Assembly (NCBI RefSeq): GCF_900115125.1
Contig: NZ_FOVJ01000001.1
Location: forward strand, 777,852-841,851
Origin: Nitrosospira briensis
Lineage (GTDB): Bacteria; Pseudomonadota; Gammaproteobacteria; Burkholderiales; Nitrosomonadaceae
Direction of reading: 5' to 3'
Length of the DNA stretch: 64,000 bases
Shown piece after piece: positions 35,325-44,481 of this stretch. Each line of letters starts with the position of its first letter. Position 1 is the first letter of the stretch. The notes beneath the pieces were generated by a model. It was not told the origin of the DNA and made no database searches. It saw only the letters and a program-made list of their open reading frames with translations. Position numbers and translations under genes: made by a program.

Positions 35325-35352
35325 TACATTAATTGCAGAATGCAAGTATAAT
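35325..35352 (+). promoter_or_regulatory. hxlR promoter with internal palindrome
   Basis: CTACAT (about 35324-35329) and a perfect TATAAT (35347-35352) are 17 bp apart. The spacer holds the inverted repeat TTGCA-gaa-TGCAA (35333-35345). This is a plausible self-binding site of the HxlR regulator that starts at 35398. Confidence 0.55.
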
Positions 35353-35397
35353 TCCTGGTTGCAAAAAGCAGGTTAATCCGCAGGCGAGCGCGAAGTT

Positions 35398-35832
35398 ATG
35401 AAGAAATCAAACCAGATCAGCCGTTCCTCCTGTCCAGTCAGTTGCGCTCTGGACATATTGGGCGACAAATGGACGCTGCTTGTCGTTCGTGATCTCATTT
35501 TCTTCCGTAAGCGATACTTCGGGGATTTTCAAAATTCCCCGGAAAAAATCGCGACTAATATCCTTTCTGATCGCCTGAAAAAGCTGGAGGAATGCCACCT
35601 CCTTTTTCGACGCCCCGATCCCGCTAATGCGCGCAAGATTATTTATATGCCTACTGAAAAATGCGTCGATCTGGCGCCTCCAATCATGGAGCTGGTACGT
35701 TGGGGTGCAAAGTATGTTCCTGAAAGTGACAAGCACGAGAATCTGATTCAAGGATTCGAACGGGATCCGGTGCAATTCATGGTGGAAATACGATTATCTC
35801 TACGTAAAGAGAATGAAGCGAATAAAGAATAG
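35398..35832 (+). CDS. HxlR-family transcriptional regulator
   Basis: A 144-residue winged-helix protein. The HxlR signature is clear: CPVSCALDILGDKWTLLVVRDL, then FGDFQNSPEKIATNILSDRL, KKLEECHLLFRR and YMPTEKCVDLAPPIMEL. C12 and C16 sit at the position used for redox or aldehyde sensing in some members. It is followed by a glutathione S-transferase gene, so it probably controls electrophile or oxidative stress response. AT-richer than the flanking genes. The ribosome site before ATG 35398 is weak. Confidence 0.9.
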   Translation: MKKSNQISRSSCPVSCALDILGDKWTLLVVRDLIFFRKRYFGDFQNSPEKIATNILSDRLKKLEECHLLFRRPDPANARKIIYMPTEKCVDLAPPIMELVRWGAKYVPESDKHENLIQGFERDPVQFMVEIRLSLRKENEANKE

Positions 35833-35920
35833 CGAAATTAGACGATGCAAAAGGAAATCAAGGCTGTGAGATAGATGAAAGTCAATTTTTAACTCAACTT
35901 TTATTGGATTGCCTCTGGCA

Positions 35921-35957
35921 TTACTACCGGGGGCACGTCAGTACGCCCCCCTAGTAA
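35921..35957. terminator. Hairpin between hxlR and GST
   Basis: TTACTA (35921-35926) pairs with TAGTAA (35952-35957), continuing as GGGGGC (35929-35934) with GCCCCC (35945-35950) across a small bulge. No T-run follows. It may end the hxlR transcript or attenuate entry into the GST gene. Confidence 0.5.
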
Positions 35958-36000
35958 GGGACCTACTTAACATTAAACTGCTATGCAAAAGGAATTCTCC

Positions 36001-36798
36001 ATGTCCAATCAATCAAATGTCGAGCGTACGCTGTACGGATTCTGGCTCTCACCTTATATGAGTCAGGTCGCACACATGCTCTCGGAAACCGGTCTACCTT
36101 ATCGTTATGAACGAGTGTCTCCCTTTCAGGGGAGCACGCTCACGCCAGAGCATATGGAACGAAATCCTCTTGGGAAAATCCCTACTCTCACAGATGTCAA
36201 CGGTGTGGATGTTTCAGAAAGTCACGCGATCTGTCGTTATCTCGCGAGAATCTATCCAGAAGCACGAAAGTTTTATCCTGTTGATGATCCGATGCTCTGT
36301 GCAGAGGTCGATGCCAAGAATGACTTCATCACTTTCTCCATTGCGGGTCCATTCTTTAACTGGTTTGTTGTCAGCGCATATTTTCCAAAAGCATGGAAAC
36401 TGAAAATCGAAAAAGAAGGGCATATCTATAATCTTTGCTCTGTTCTGTTAAGCAAAATGTGGCTACCCAGATTGGTTAATGGCTCGAAAATGGCGCCGTT
36501 CCTGCTTGGCAAAGAGCCTTTTTTGCCGGATTTCCAGTTGTTCTATACGCTCGAGCTTAGCCAAATGTTTTCCGAACTGTTCGAAATACCCGAGATGCAT
36601 CTGTTTCGAGACGATCCCGCATTACAGACGTTTTATGATGCAATGTGCGAGCGTCCTTCTACCCGTGAAATACTGGCGGCCAAAGAATCGGAACTGGATG
36701 TTACGAAGAAGGAACTCTTCGGGGGGTTTGGGGCAGCTTATCTTAATAAGCATATCGACAGAAAAATCCTTGGAGGGATATTCGGGCGTGAAGTCTGA
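36001..36798 (+). CDS. Glutathione S-transferase
   Basis: A 265-residue protein. The thioredoxin-like half has LYGFWLSPYMSQVAHML, the glutathione-contacting NPLGKIPTL and the conserved ESHAICRYLAR. The all-helical half follows, with a longer C-terminus than usual (LFGGFGAAYLNKHIDRK). It should conjugate glutathione to an electrophile or reduce a peroxide in the cytosol. ATG 36001 follows AAGGA at good spacing; the ATG at 35983 contains that site. The stop overlaps the start of a recombinase remnant. Confidence 0.88.
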   Translation: MSNQSNVERTLYGFWLSPYMSQVAHMLSETGLPYRYERVSPFQGSTLTPEHMERNPLGKIPTLTDVNGVDVSESHAICRYLARIYPEARKFYPVDDPMLCAEVDAKNDFITFSIAGPFFNWFVVSAYFPKAWKLKIEKEGHIYNLCSVLLSKMWLPRLVNGSKMAPFLLGKEPFLPDFQLFYTLELSQMFSELFEIPEMHLFRDDPALQTFYDAMCERPSTREILAAKESELDVTKKELFGGFGAAYLNKHIDRKILGGIFGREV

Positions 36799-36990
36799 TC
36801 GAACGTATTTGCGATGGCCTGGCTGCCGCACGCAAGGAAGGGCGTGCTGGAAGCCGGTGCCCAAAACTCAATACGCATCAGCAGCAAGAGATCATGCGGC
36901 TGGTCATTTCCGGACAGAAGACCGCAGCGGATGCGCCAGACTATTCAACGGCCATCCAGCTACCGTGTCACGTCTCCTGCAGGATAACAG
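36795..36990 (+). pseudogene. Serine recombinase (resolvase/invertase) C-terminal remnant
   Basis: Codons from 36795 read ERICDGLAAARKEGRAGSR then PKLNTHQQQEIMRLVISGQ, the linker and first HTH helix of Tn3-type resolvases. Near 36933 a one-base shift is needed to continue with ARLFNGHPATVSRLLQDN, the recognition helix. The catalytic domain is missing. It is a decayed end of a mobile element, adjoining repeat copy B. Confidence 0.8.
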
Positions 36991-37056
36991 GGGACCTAAA
37001 CCGGATTTTACTTCCATACTCCCTAAACCCCTCAATCGCCTGCCCATCCTGGGCCG

Positions 37057-37158
37057 AAAATATTTGGCTAGAAGCAGTTTTGAAAGCAAATGAGGCAGCC
37101 ATCCGTCAGCTGCTGTGGCGACGCATGAAATCTCCAATGGTAAACCTTTTACCGACTC
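37057..37158. repeat. Dispersed repeat, copy B
   Basis: Second copy of the ~90-100 bp repeat seen at 33654-33741, same orientation. It has an extra stretch around 37104-37118. Its right end supplies the last codons and the stop of the pyruvate kinase gene on the opposite strand. Together the copies bracket the decayed segment. Confidence 0.85.
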
Positions 37159-38657
37159 ATCCTCACAAGTTGCAAGGTATCAGCCTCCCCTCCACTGTTG
37201 CCCGGAAGACCGGAGACAGACAATAGCACTGCCTGATCGCCGGGCTGTGCGAGTCCCTGCAAGAATAACCATTCCCGGGCCTGGGCGATGCACGGCTGAA
37301 GCTCAACCCCATCCAGGGCGGTAGAGAAAAGCGGCGCCACTCCACGCACCAGTGACAGAGTGCGATATAACCGCCCGGAGTCCGTAATCATGACCAGCGG
37401 AACATCGGGTCGGAAGCGGGCGATGGTCAACGCGCCCGCCATGCTGGGGATCGAGACCACCACGGCGCGGGCGCCCGCGCGCACGGCGAGCTGGCAGGCG
37501 GCAACGTTCAGAGCGTCCTTCGCGAAACCGGAGGTATACGGGTGCAGCTTGTCAGCCAGTGGCCCGGCATCCTTCGGCTCGCAAGACTCAGAAATGCGAT
37601 GTACCGCTTCAGTGGCTGCCAGCACGCGATGAAGCATCTTTACGGCAGCAATGGGAAACCGGCCAATGGCCGTCTCGGCAGACAGCATTACCGCATCCGT
37701 GCCATCAAGCATCGCGTTGGCCACATCGGTGACTTCCGCTCGGGTGGGATGTTCGTGCTCCACCATCGACTCAAGCATTTGCGTGGCCGTGATAACCGGT
37801 CGTGCCCAGGCATTGGCTACGGTAATGATCCGTTTCTGCACAATGGGAATCTCGGCCAGGTCAGTCTCGACGCCAAGGTCTCCGCGGGCCACCATCACGC
37901 CGTCCGCTGCTTCGACAATTTCATCAAGATTGGCAAGCGCCCTGCGCTTCTCTATCTTGGCCATCAGCAGGGGTTGCTCCCCTGAGGGAAGCAGCGCTCG
38001 TACGCGGGCAAGATCGCTCGCCGACTGCACGAAAGAAACACCCACCCACTCCACTTCTTGCGATACTGCGAACGCGAGATGGCGGCGATCATCGTCTGTC
38101 GGCACCAACTCATTCAAGGCGGATTCGGGCACATTGATGCCAGAGCCGGAGCGCACTGTGCCGCCAATGAGCACTTCGCATTGGACGCGATTACTGATGC
38201 TGGCAGCAATTTTCACCTTGAGCTCGACCGAGCCGTCTGCAAGAAACACTCGCTCCTGTGCCCGCAGAGCCGCCAGCAACTCAGGGTTGCGCACTGGCAA
38301 AAAACTGCTACCCTCTCTCCGATCGCCGGCCGCGTCTGCCGTATCGCCCTCCTCGGCAAGCATGACTATCGAGCCTTCCACCAGCTTGCAGCATCCGTCC
38401 GGCAGGTCACCGAGCCGGAATTTCGGACCTGGCAGATCAATAAGAACAGCTACCGGCTGATCGCATTGCTGCGCCGCATGGCGGACTCGCTGAATGCGTT
38501 TGGCATGATCGGCATGATCGCCGTGCGATGCGTTTATGCGGGCAACATCCATGCCGCTTTCGATCAAGCGTTCGATAACGCCAGGTGCATCTGTGGCCGG
38601 ACCCAGGGTGCATACGATCTTCGTCCGGGTCCAGCGGGACATGGAGGTTACATCCAT
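37149..38657 (-). CDS. pyk: Pyruvate kinase
   Basis: A 502-residue enzyme for PEP + ADP to pyruvate + ATP, the last glycolytic step. Family segments: KIVCTLGPATDAPGVIERLI, MDVARINASHGDH, KIEKRRALANLDEI, DGVMVARGDLGVE and the MLSAETAIGRFP region with the K+/Mg2+ site, then a C-domain ending near DTLQLVRM. It is of the group with insertions in the B domain. The annotated C-terminus (-MSR) and stop lie within repeat copy B. ATG 38657 is used; ATG 38642 is an alternative. Monocistronic. Confidence 0.93.
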   Translation of the reverse strand: MDVTSMSRWTRTKIVCTLGPATDAPGVIERLIESGMDVARINASHGDHADHAKRIQRVRHAAQQCDQPVAVLIDLPGPKFRLGDLPDGCCKLVEGSIVMLAEEGDTADAAGDRREGSSFLPVRNPELLAALRAQERVFLADGSVELKVKIAASISNRVQCEVLIGGTVRSGSGINVPESALNELVPTDDDRRHLAFAVSQEVEWVGVSFVQSASDLARVRALLPSGEQPLLMAKIEKRRALANLDEIVEAADGVMVARGDLGVETDLAEIPIVQKRIITVANAWARPVITATQMLESMVEHEHPTRAEVTDVANAMLDGTDAVMLSAETAIGRFPIAAVKMLHRVLAATEAVHRISESCEPKDAGPLADKLHPYTSGFAKDALNVAACQLAVRAGARAVVVSIPSMAGALTIARFRPDVPLVMITDSGRLYRTLSLVRGVAPLFSTALDGVELQPCIAQAREWLFLQGLAQPGDQAVLLSVSGLPGNSGGEADTLQLVRMSR

Positions 38658-39206
38658 TGATTTACGTTCCTGAAGTCTTCTTTCCGTGAAGTGGCAGGAG
38701 GAAGCACACGCGCCTCATCTGCCCAAGCCCTCAAGCCGAACCATGATAGCCCTTTTTTCCCTATTCCAAAGAATCGTAAGATGACTTTCCCCTTTTTAAT
38801 GGGGAGCTTGTCATTAATTCAACTCCTTGCGCCATGTCACACCATACAGGCCGTCGGGCATCCGGGCCAGGCAACGTGTCGCCATCGGCAATTTTCACCT
38901 CCTGGCCGGTTAATTTTTCTGCATACGGAGGAAAAAAATATGAGCATGAATTGCTACGGCGGATAATCTTAAGGCTAAAATGGCGAACGGTGTTTTCTAA
39001 AGCAGGCAAGTACTACCGTAACGACAACCGAAGGAACTGTAAAACGGTTTCGAGGGTTTTGTTTCACGCCTCGCGAAATAAATTGTTCCGTACGAAGTAG
39101 ATTTAAGTCCAATTGGTCCAGCTTGATTACCTTACAATTGATCCCAGCAAAAGAAAACAAAAAAACGCGAGCAGTCCTTTCCACATACGAAAACGGAGAT
39201 ACCAAA
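38658..39206. other. Long intergenic region between pyk and hupB
   Basis: About 550 bp without a convincing gene. It contains a GGAGG ribosome site and a nine-codon frame (MSMNCYGG, 38940-38966). A GGGCCAGG / CCTGGCC inverted pair lies around 38863-38910. The 39070-39170 part should carry the hupB promoter. Confidence 0.5.
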
Positions 39207-39485
39207 ATGACCAAAAAAGAACTCATCGACGCCATTGCGACAAAGACCGGCTCAACCAAAGCTGATGCAGAACGCACTCTGGGCGCGCTAATCGAAGTCA
39301 TTTCCGACACCCTGAAAAAAGGTGATTCGCTGTCCTTCCCCGGTTTCGGAACCTTCGAAGTGCGGGAGCGCCCGGCGCGTGCCGGACGCAATCCCAGAAC
39401 AGGTGAAGAACTGCAAATCGCAGCGTCGAAAATCCCTGCGTTCAAGGCAGGCGCCACGTTGAAAGCCGCAGTGAATGGCAAGTAA
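39207..39485 (+). CDS. hupB: HU-beta DNA-binding protein
   Basis: A 92-residue histone-like protein that bends and packages DNA. The family signature is FPGFGTFEVRERPARAGRNP with the helix MTKKELIDAIATKTGST at the start and GEELQIAASKIPAFKAG in the arm. ATG 39207 follows CGGAGA; the frame open to 39123 is upstream leader. Likely monocistronic and highly expressed. Confidence 0.95.
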   Translation: MTKKELIDAIATKTGSTKADAERTLGALIEVISDTLKKGDSLSFPGFGTFEVRERPARAGRNPRTGEELQIAASKIPAFKAGATLKAAVNGK

Positions 39486-39660
39486 AGAAGCAACTTCAAT
39501 TTAAGACCGGGTGTGCGTGAGGTGCCGGGCTCGCTAAAAGTCCGAGCCTGCCAAGGGGTGAGTGCGCCTGGAAAGAAAACGCCTACCCCAGATAATGGGC
39601 ATTACTCGCGACTCACAGGGGGTCGAACCTGAACCAGGGCTAAATCCGTTTTCTGGATCG

Positions 39661-40146
39661 TCAATGCCCCTCTGATTTCGGCCAGATTTTAGGCAGGAAA
39701 TGCAATATGATCAGTGCGAGGACGGCGCACAATACGGCGGAGGCTTCTCGCCCAAGCCCAGCGGCAATGCCGATCGCTGCCGTCAGCCATAGCCCTGCGG
39801 CGGTAGTGAGGCCTATCACCGTTTCTTCACGCGTGCTTTTTATGATGGTTCCTGCCCCAAGAAATCCCACCCCGGTAATAACACCCTGGATGATGCGCGA
39901 CAGGGCTTCATCGGACATTTGCATTTGTTGAGGAACGAGGACGAAGAGCGCCGCGCCCACGGCTACCAGCATATGTGTCCGAACTCCCGCTGCCTTGCCG
40001 CTTTGCTCCCGCTCGAGGCCCAGCAGCCCGCCGAGCATCGCGGCGATTAGCAGGCGTAAAGTGATCCTGGCAAATTCGGTCAGGGTAGGAAGGTCTGAGA
40101 ACTCAGACGCCACCATGTTGCAGATTTCCTGCCACCAGTCATTCAC
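39661..40146 (-). CDS. MgtC/SapB-family membrane protein
   Basis: A 161-residue protein with four membrane helices. The family signature is LLGLEREQSGKAAGVRTHMLV followed by GVGFLGAGTIIK and TTAAGLWLTAAIGIAAGLG. MgtC proteins help growth at low Mg2+ and modulate F-ATPase in pathogens; here the role is inferred. ATG 40146 follows AAGGAG at 9-nt spacing. Confidence 0.92.
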   Translation of the reverse strand: MNDWWQEICNMVASEFSDLPTLTEFARITLRLLIAAMLGGLLGLEREQSGKAAGVRTHMLVAVGAALFVLVPQQMQMSDEALSRIIQGVITGVGFLGAGTIIKSTREETVIGLTTAAGLWLTAAIGIAAGLGREASAVLCAVLALIILHFLPKIWPKSEGH

Positions 40147-40238
40147 GACGTCTCCTTGCTCCCTGGTTTCGGAACCGGAAATCGGGGATCGGCATGACCC
40201 TTGGTAATCTTCCTTGGAAAAGGCCCGCCGTTATGAAA

Positions 40239-41570
40239 TCATCCAAAAGCGAGATTCATGGGACGCTCTTCCCGATAAGGCTGATCCTGGCTGGATCCGG
40301 ACCTCCCTTGTTCCTCCAGCAGCGCCACATAGCGGGACAGCACGTCCGCGTCTCCCACATCGATCATTTCCTTCACGAAACGCTGGTGGTGCGCTTCGAT
40401 ATAAAAATCATTACAGCCATGAGCAAGAAATTTTTCAATCTGCCGATAAACATCATCCCGGCAGCGCAGTTCCGTCTCCGGCAGATATTCCGCCAGGGCA
40501 GAACGTCCCGCATGCAGGTAGTCTCCGGCTAGTACCGGCTTCTTCGCCTTGACCGCCTCAAATACCACCGAGGTGGCCAGGTCAATGATTACGTCCGCCC
40601 AGTTCAAGAGGTGTATGGAGTGAATGTCGCCGGCTACGCTCACGTTGGGCAGGCGCCGCAGGGAGGCGTCGCTGGTCAGCGATTGTTGCCAGCCACCGCG
40701 CGTATGCGGCTTGATGATCAGTTCCACGCCCGGAAAACTGGCGACTATGCGCACCACTTCACCCACTTCTTCCCAGAAGGTAGAAAAGTTGCTCTTTCTC
40801 AGAAAGATGACGACTTTAAGCCGGCTGCCGGAACGGGTCAGCGGCGAGGGCGGCATCAATGTGGCCAGCTTGGCAAGCCACTCGTCGCAGTAACGCGGCG
40901 ACCCCAGGACGGCTAGCTTGCGGTTGTCCATGAAGGGACGAAAACGAACCGAGCAAAGTTCATTCGGGACCACCACTTTGTCAAATATCCCTGCATTCGC
41001 AAAGGTCGTGTCCGGCTCCAGGCGTAATTCACCGCGCCGGATCAGCTGGCTCGCATGCGGGCTGTCTCCATGTGGCAGCGATACGGTGCCAAGCCCCATG
41101 GCGCGCGCCATCGATAGTACGACCGATACCCATTCCACGCATATGGAGGAGTTCCGTTCGATCCAGTCGAACACCACCACGCCTTCACCGGCCCCTTCAC
41201 GGGCATCCCCAAAACTGCGGGTCAGCAGGCGCCTGGCAGTGCTGTGCCATACGGGCGCGCGTTTCTTGTCGTCATAGAATCTGACCAGCGCCGCCGTTAT
41301 CGACGCCAGGTAAGGACGGCGTACCTTGCGGATCAGCAGCAGCGTCTGCAGAAACCAGCGGGCAAATTCGAGCCGCGGCAACAGGTCGCTGATGTAGGCC
41401 ATGCGCACGCCATCGAGCTCGCGCAGAAATTCAATACGATAGTCATTGCTGAACCGCGACCTGCCTATCAGGACAATATCGCAGGTATGACCCGAATGAA
41501 CCCACTTGTAGATTACTGGGGTAATGTGATCAATATCGTTATAATGGCGGAGAAAAAAAAGAGCTTTCAT
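40239..41570 (-). CDS. GT-B-like surface glycan protein
   Basis: A 443-residue cytosolic protein with a GT-B-like layout. An N-terminal half has MKALFFLRHYNDIDHITPVI, then VSLPHGDSPH. The C-terminal half has LKVVIFLRKSN, VELIIKPHTRGG, LLNWADVIIDLATSVVFEAV and AKKPVLAGDYLH. The last pattern is like CDP-glycerol glycerophosphotransferases and other polymerases using nucleotide-activated groups. The acceptor is unknown. The ribosome site before ATG 41570 is weak. It is divergent from a sugar nucleotidyltransferase gene. Confidence 0.65.
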   Translation of the reverse strand: MKALFFLRHYNDIDHITPVIYKWVHSGHTCDIVLIGRSRFSNDYRIEFLRELDGVRMAYISDLLPRLEFARWFLQTLLLIRKVRRPYLASITAALVRFYDDKKRAPVWHSTARRLLTRSFGDAREGAGEGVVVFDWIERNSSICVEWVSVVLSMARAMGLGTVSLPHGDSPHASQLIRRGELRLEPDTTFANAGIFDKVVVPNELCSVRFRPFMDNRKLAVLGSPRYCDEWLAKLATLMPPSPLTRSGSRLKVVIFLRKSNFSTFWEEVGEVVRIVASFPGVELIIKPHTRGGWQQSLTSDASLRRLPNVSVAGDIHSIHLLNWADVIIDLATSVVFEAVKAKKPVLAGDYLHAGRSALAEYLPETELRCRDDVYRQIEKFLAHGCNDFYIEAHHQRFVKEMIDVGDADVLSRYVALLEEQGRSGSSQDQPYREERPMNLAFG

Positions 41571-41988
41571 ACCCAGGCGTCTGGCTTCGGCGTGGTAAGG
41601 GGCGACAGTATATCGATCATTTAATTATCCATCACAAGGTTTGGGCGGCCGGGTCAGCCCGGTCAGCGTTGGACGCGGCGATAATGCTGCACGAAGGGAG
41701 AGCTGGCATGGAACCCAAGTATGAAGTCGTACGATTTTTCAGATAGAGTACCATTTTGCATGGATAACGAAATACCTGTACAAGTGCTGAACCGGGAAGT
41801 TTCCGCCGAATTCGGGAACTGGTGCGCGAAAACGGGCGAAAAGGGCGTAATTGTACACTCGCGAATATGCGTTTACCAGTAGAGTGCCGCGATGCCGTAG
41901 TGAGGCACGACAAAGTAGATGTGATGCTGAAAGCAGGTTCAGCACGCATGGTTTTTGGAATTTTTGAACCGTCAGAAGGCTATTGGAC

Positions 41989-42780
41989 ATGACTGGCAAC
42001 AAGGAAAAGAACGCTATCAGAGCGATTATTCTCAGCGCTGGCCAGGGCCGGCGATTGTTGCCGCTCACCGAAAACATCCCGAAGTGCCTGTTGCCGATCG
42101 GAGGCAAGCCAGTTATTGAATGGCAGATTGAAGCGCTGCTCGCTGCCGGGATTCATGACATCGCTGTGGTGACCGGTTTCAAATCCAGCCTGGTTGAAGC
42201 TCAGTTGCAACGCTATGCGAAGCAAGCGCAGATCAGTACGATTTTCAATCCATTCTTTGAAGTTGCGGATAACCTGGCCAGCTGCTGGATCGCACGTTCT
42301 GTCATGGACCACGACTTTCTGCTCCTGAATGGAGATACTATTTTTGATAAAGCGCTGTTGGTACAGGTGTTGAACTCCGTCTCCACTCCCATTACTCTCA
42401 GTGTCAGCCACAAACCCAGCTATGATACCGACGACATGAAGGTGCAACTGGATGAGAATGGATGGGTCAGGCACGTAAGCAAGAGCTTGTCCGCCGATCA
42501 AATAGACTGCGAATCCATCGGTCTTATCTTTTTTCGGGAGCGCGGGCCGCAATTGTTCAGCAACGCGGTCGAGGAAGCGCTTCGGGACCAGGCAAGGCTT
42601 AATTGCTGGTATCTCTCCATCGTGGATGCCCTGGCCTCCAGACAACTGGTGAGTACGTGTTCAGTGCCAGGGCACCTCTGGTGTGAAATCGATTTTGTCG
42701 GGGATCTGGCCAAGGCCGAAGCACTTTTCAGCAAAACAGATCAAGACAAAACGCTGCATAACTTCCTTTGCACGGGTTAA
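41989..42780 (+). CDS. Sugar/choline-phosphate nucleotidyltransferase (LicC-like)
   Basis: A 263-residue nucleotidyltransferase fold. Signature: AIILSAGQGRRLLPLTENIP then KCLLPIGGKPVIEW, DFLLLNGDTIF and CEIDFVGDLAKAEAL. The short single-domain form resembles LicC (CTP:phosphocholine cytidylyltransferase) and related enzymes; sugar-1-phosphate is equally possible. ATG 41989 follows AGAAGG; the TTG at 41983 is an alternative. Followed 54 bp later by a HIT gene. Its product may feed the CDP-alcohol phosphatidyltransferase at 46608-47831. Confidence 0.85.
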   Translation: MTGNKEKNAIRAIILSAGQGRRLLPLTENIPKCLLPIGGKPVIEWQIEALLAAGIHDIAVVTGFKSSLVEAQLQRYAKQAQISTIFNPFFEVADNLASCWIARSVMDHDFLLLNGDTIFDKALLVQVLNSVSTPITLSVSHKPSYDTDDMKVQLDENGWVRHVSKSLSADQIDCESIGLIFFRERGPQLFSNAVEEALRDQARLNCWYLSIVDALASRQLVSTCSVPGHLWCEIDFVGDLAKAEALFSKTDQDKTLHNFLCTG

Positions 42781-42834
42781 TCAGTCACTTCGACTTTGCC
42801 CGTTCGTTACGAGAAAAAGCACAAGGATTACTGA

Positions 42835-43293
42835 ATGGTTAGTTCGCCGCCGGATGCACCGATCTTTAACCCAACAATGCGAAAATTCGGGGCGCCCCAG
42901 ACAATAATTCGTCAATATCAGTACTGGACCGTCATGCTCCGCCCCGTCCAGTTAACGCTTGGTTCCCTGGTTCTCGCCGCCCATGAGCCAGTTCACGAAT
43001 TCTCCAAACTCAGTCAAACGAGTTTTGTCGAGCTTCACAAAATAACAGCACAGCTGGAACCCGCTTTAGCAAAAGCCTTTAATTACGATAAGCTTAATTA
43101 TCTGATGCTGATGATGGTTGACCCGGACGTGCACTTCCATGTTATTCCACGTTACGCGAAGACAAGGCATTTTAACGGGTTGGAGTTTATAGACTTTGGT
43201 TGGCCTGGAGCGCCCGACCTCCGCCAGTCGAATGAAACCGATGCTGAAACCAACCAACGTATCATTGATTACATTTTGCCCTGCTGGACATAA
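42835..43293 (+). CDS. HIT-family nucleotide hydrolase/transferase
   Basis: A 152-residue protein. The HIT signature is VHFHVIPRY near residues 104-112, with HFHV as the core His motif, plus a conserved LGSLVLAAHEPVHEF. HIT proteins hydrolyse nucleotide conjugates or transfer nucleotidyl groups. ATG 42835 follows AAGGA at 7-nt spacing. Short gap to the nucleotidyltransferase upstream suggests cotranscription. Confidence 0.82.
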   Translation: MVSSPPDAPIFNPTMRKFGAPQTIIRQYQYWTVMLRPVQLTLGSLVLAAHEPVHEFSKLSQTSFVELHKITAQLEPALAKAFNYDKLNYLMLMMVDPDVHFHVIPRYAKTRHFNGLEFIDFGWPGAPDLRQSNETDAETNQRIIDYILPCWT

Positions 43294-43590
43294 ACCGTTT
43301 GTTTCGTAATTCGAACTTTCCGAAATTAACGCCTTAGTTGCGTATGAATTCGGGTAATGGCATGTTCGCGAGGCCTGGTACTGCTTTGCCATTGTCGAAA
43401 AGAGCTTCAGATTGCTGCTTTGCTCTACAATTAATTGCTAAAATCCTGCTGGTCTCTTATTCGAGAAAACCAAAGTACGGCAAGCCTTCGATACTGGCAG
43501 CGTTCCCGGACCGATTGGTCTCATTGACCAGTTAGATTGTAAAATTTTAGCCGGATATACTATAGAAATTATTCACGAAATGAGCCAACG
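43294..43590. other. Intergenic region before the phosphatase gene
   Basis: About 300 bp, with no gene seen. A TATACT sequence near 43556 and AT-rich sequence around 43530-43575 may hold the promoter of the downstream phosphoglycerate-mutase-like gene. Confidence 0.4.
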
Positions 43591-44292
43591 ATGACACAAC
43601 TCGTCCTGTTGCGACATGGGGAAAGCATCTCGAACCGGGATGGGTATTTTACCGGCTGGAATGACGTTGCACTGAGTCAGCGGGGTGAACACCAGGCGGA
43701 GCAGGCGGGTCGCCTGCTCAAGGAGACGGGTTGTGAATTCGACATATGCTTTACTTCGGAACTTAGACGAGCCACTGATACATTACGCATCCTGCTATCG
43801 TCGATGGGGCTTGACAAGGTGACTACACGGCAGAGTTGGCGCTTGAATGAGCGCCACTATGGCGCGCTGGAGGGGGTTCATCGTATTAACGCTATCGGGA
43901 AATTCGGCATATGGCCCGTCCTTGGCCCCCAATTGAGGTTTACCGCGATACCCCCCCCACTGCGCCCTGGTGATGCGCGTTGTCCGGGAAATCAGCTCCG
44001 CTATTCAGAGGTCGACAAGAATGAGTTGCCGCTTTCGGAAAGCATGCAGCAGACTTTCTCGCGCGTCCTGCCTTATTGGCAGGAAGCAATCGCACCCGAG
44101 CTCCTGCTTGGCAAACGGGTTCTCGTCGTATCTCACCGGCATGTCTTGCGCTCATTGATCATGCAGTTGGACGGATTGTCCGTTTCCCAGTTGATGAAGG
44201 TTACCGTAGCCACGGGACGTCCATTGGTATACAACCTTGATCATAAACTCGATCCCGTTCAGCACTACTATGCAGATCGTCTGTCCGCCTAG
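43591..44292 (+). CDS. Phosphoglycerate mutase family histidine phosphatase
   Basis: A 233-residue protein of the GpmA family. [12 protein letters not shown] holds the catalytic His; [36 protein letters not shown] and [18 protein letters not shown] follow, including the second active-site His. The region after GALEG ([14 protein letters not shown]) differs from the usual GLNK sequence, so it may be a phosphatase rather than a glycolytic mutase. ATG 43591 has a weak ribosome site. Lies within the surface-lipid gene group. Confidence 0.82.
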   Translation: MTQLVLLRHGESISNRDGYFTGWNDVALSQRGEHQAEQAGRLLKETGCEFDICFTSELRRATDTLRILLSSMGLDKVTTRQSWRLNERHYGALEGVHRINAIGKFGIWPVLGPQLRFTAIPPPLRPGDARCPGNQLRYSEVDKNELPLSESMQQTFSRVLPYWQEAIAPELLLGKRVLVVSHRHVLRSLIMQLDGLSVSQLMKVTVATGRPLVYNLDHKLDPVQHYYADRLSA

Positions 44293-44481
44293 CATCATAT
44301 CGGGTACCAGGCTTGGCACTTCCAGGGCTCCATGCCTTTCAGGTAACGGGCGGTAGCTGAAACCAATCATGAATTCCATCGTGCTTCAATGGCCCCCAAG
44401 CCCGTGGTGCGCGCACGCGTGCAGAGGATTCTGCTCGAACTACCGGTGTTTTAAAAGCGCCCCATCTCTTTTCGTGATCGC

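Noticed and set aside
38761-39009. A minus-strand 82-codon frame between pyk and hupB.
   Set aside because: TTG start without a ribosome site, no known motif; covers the pyk-hupB gap by chance.
39600-39660. A tRNA-like TpsiC arm (GGTTCGACCCC on the minus strand).
   Set aside because: No acceptor stem, anticodon arm or CCA end can be folded around it.
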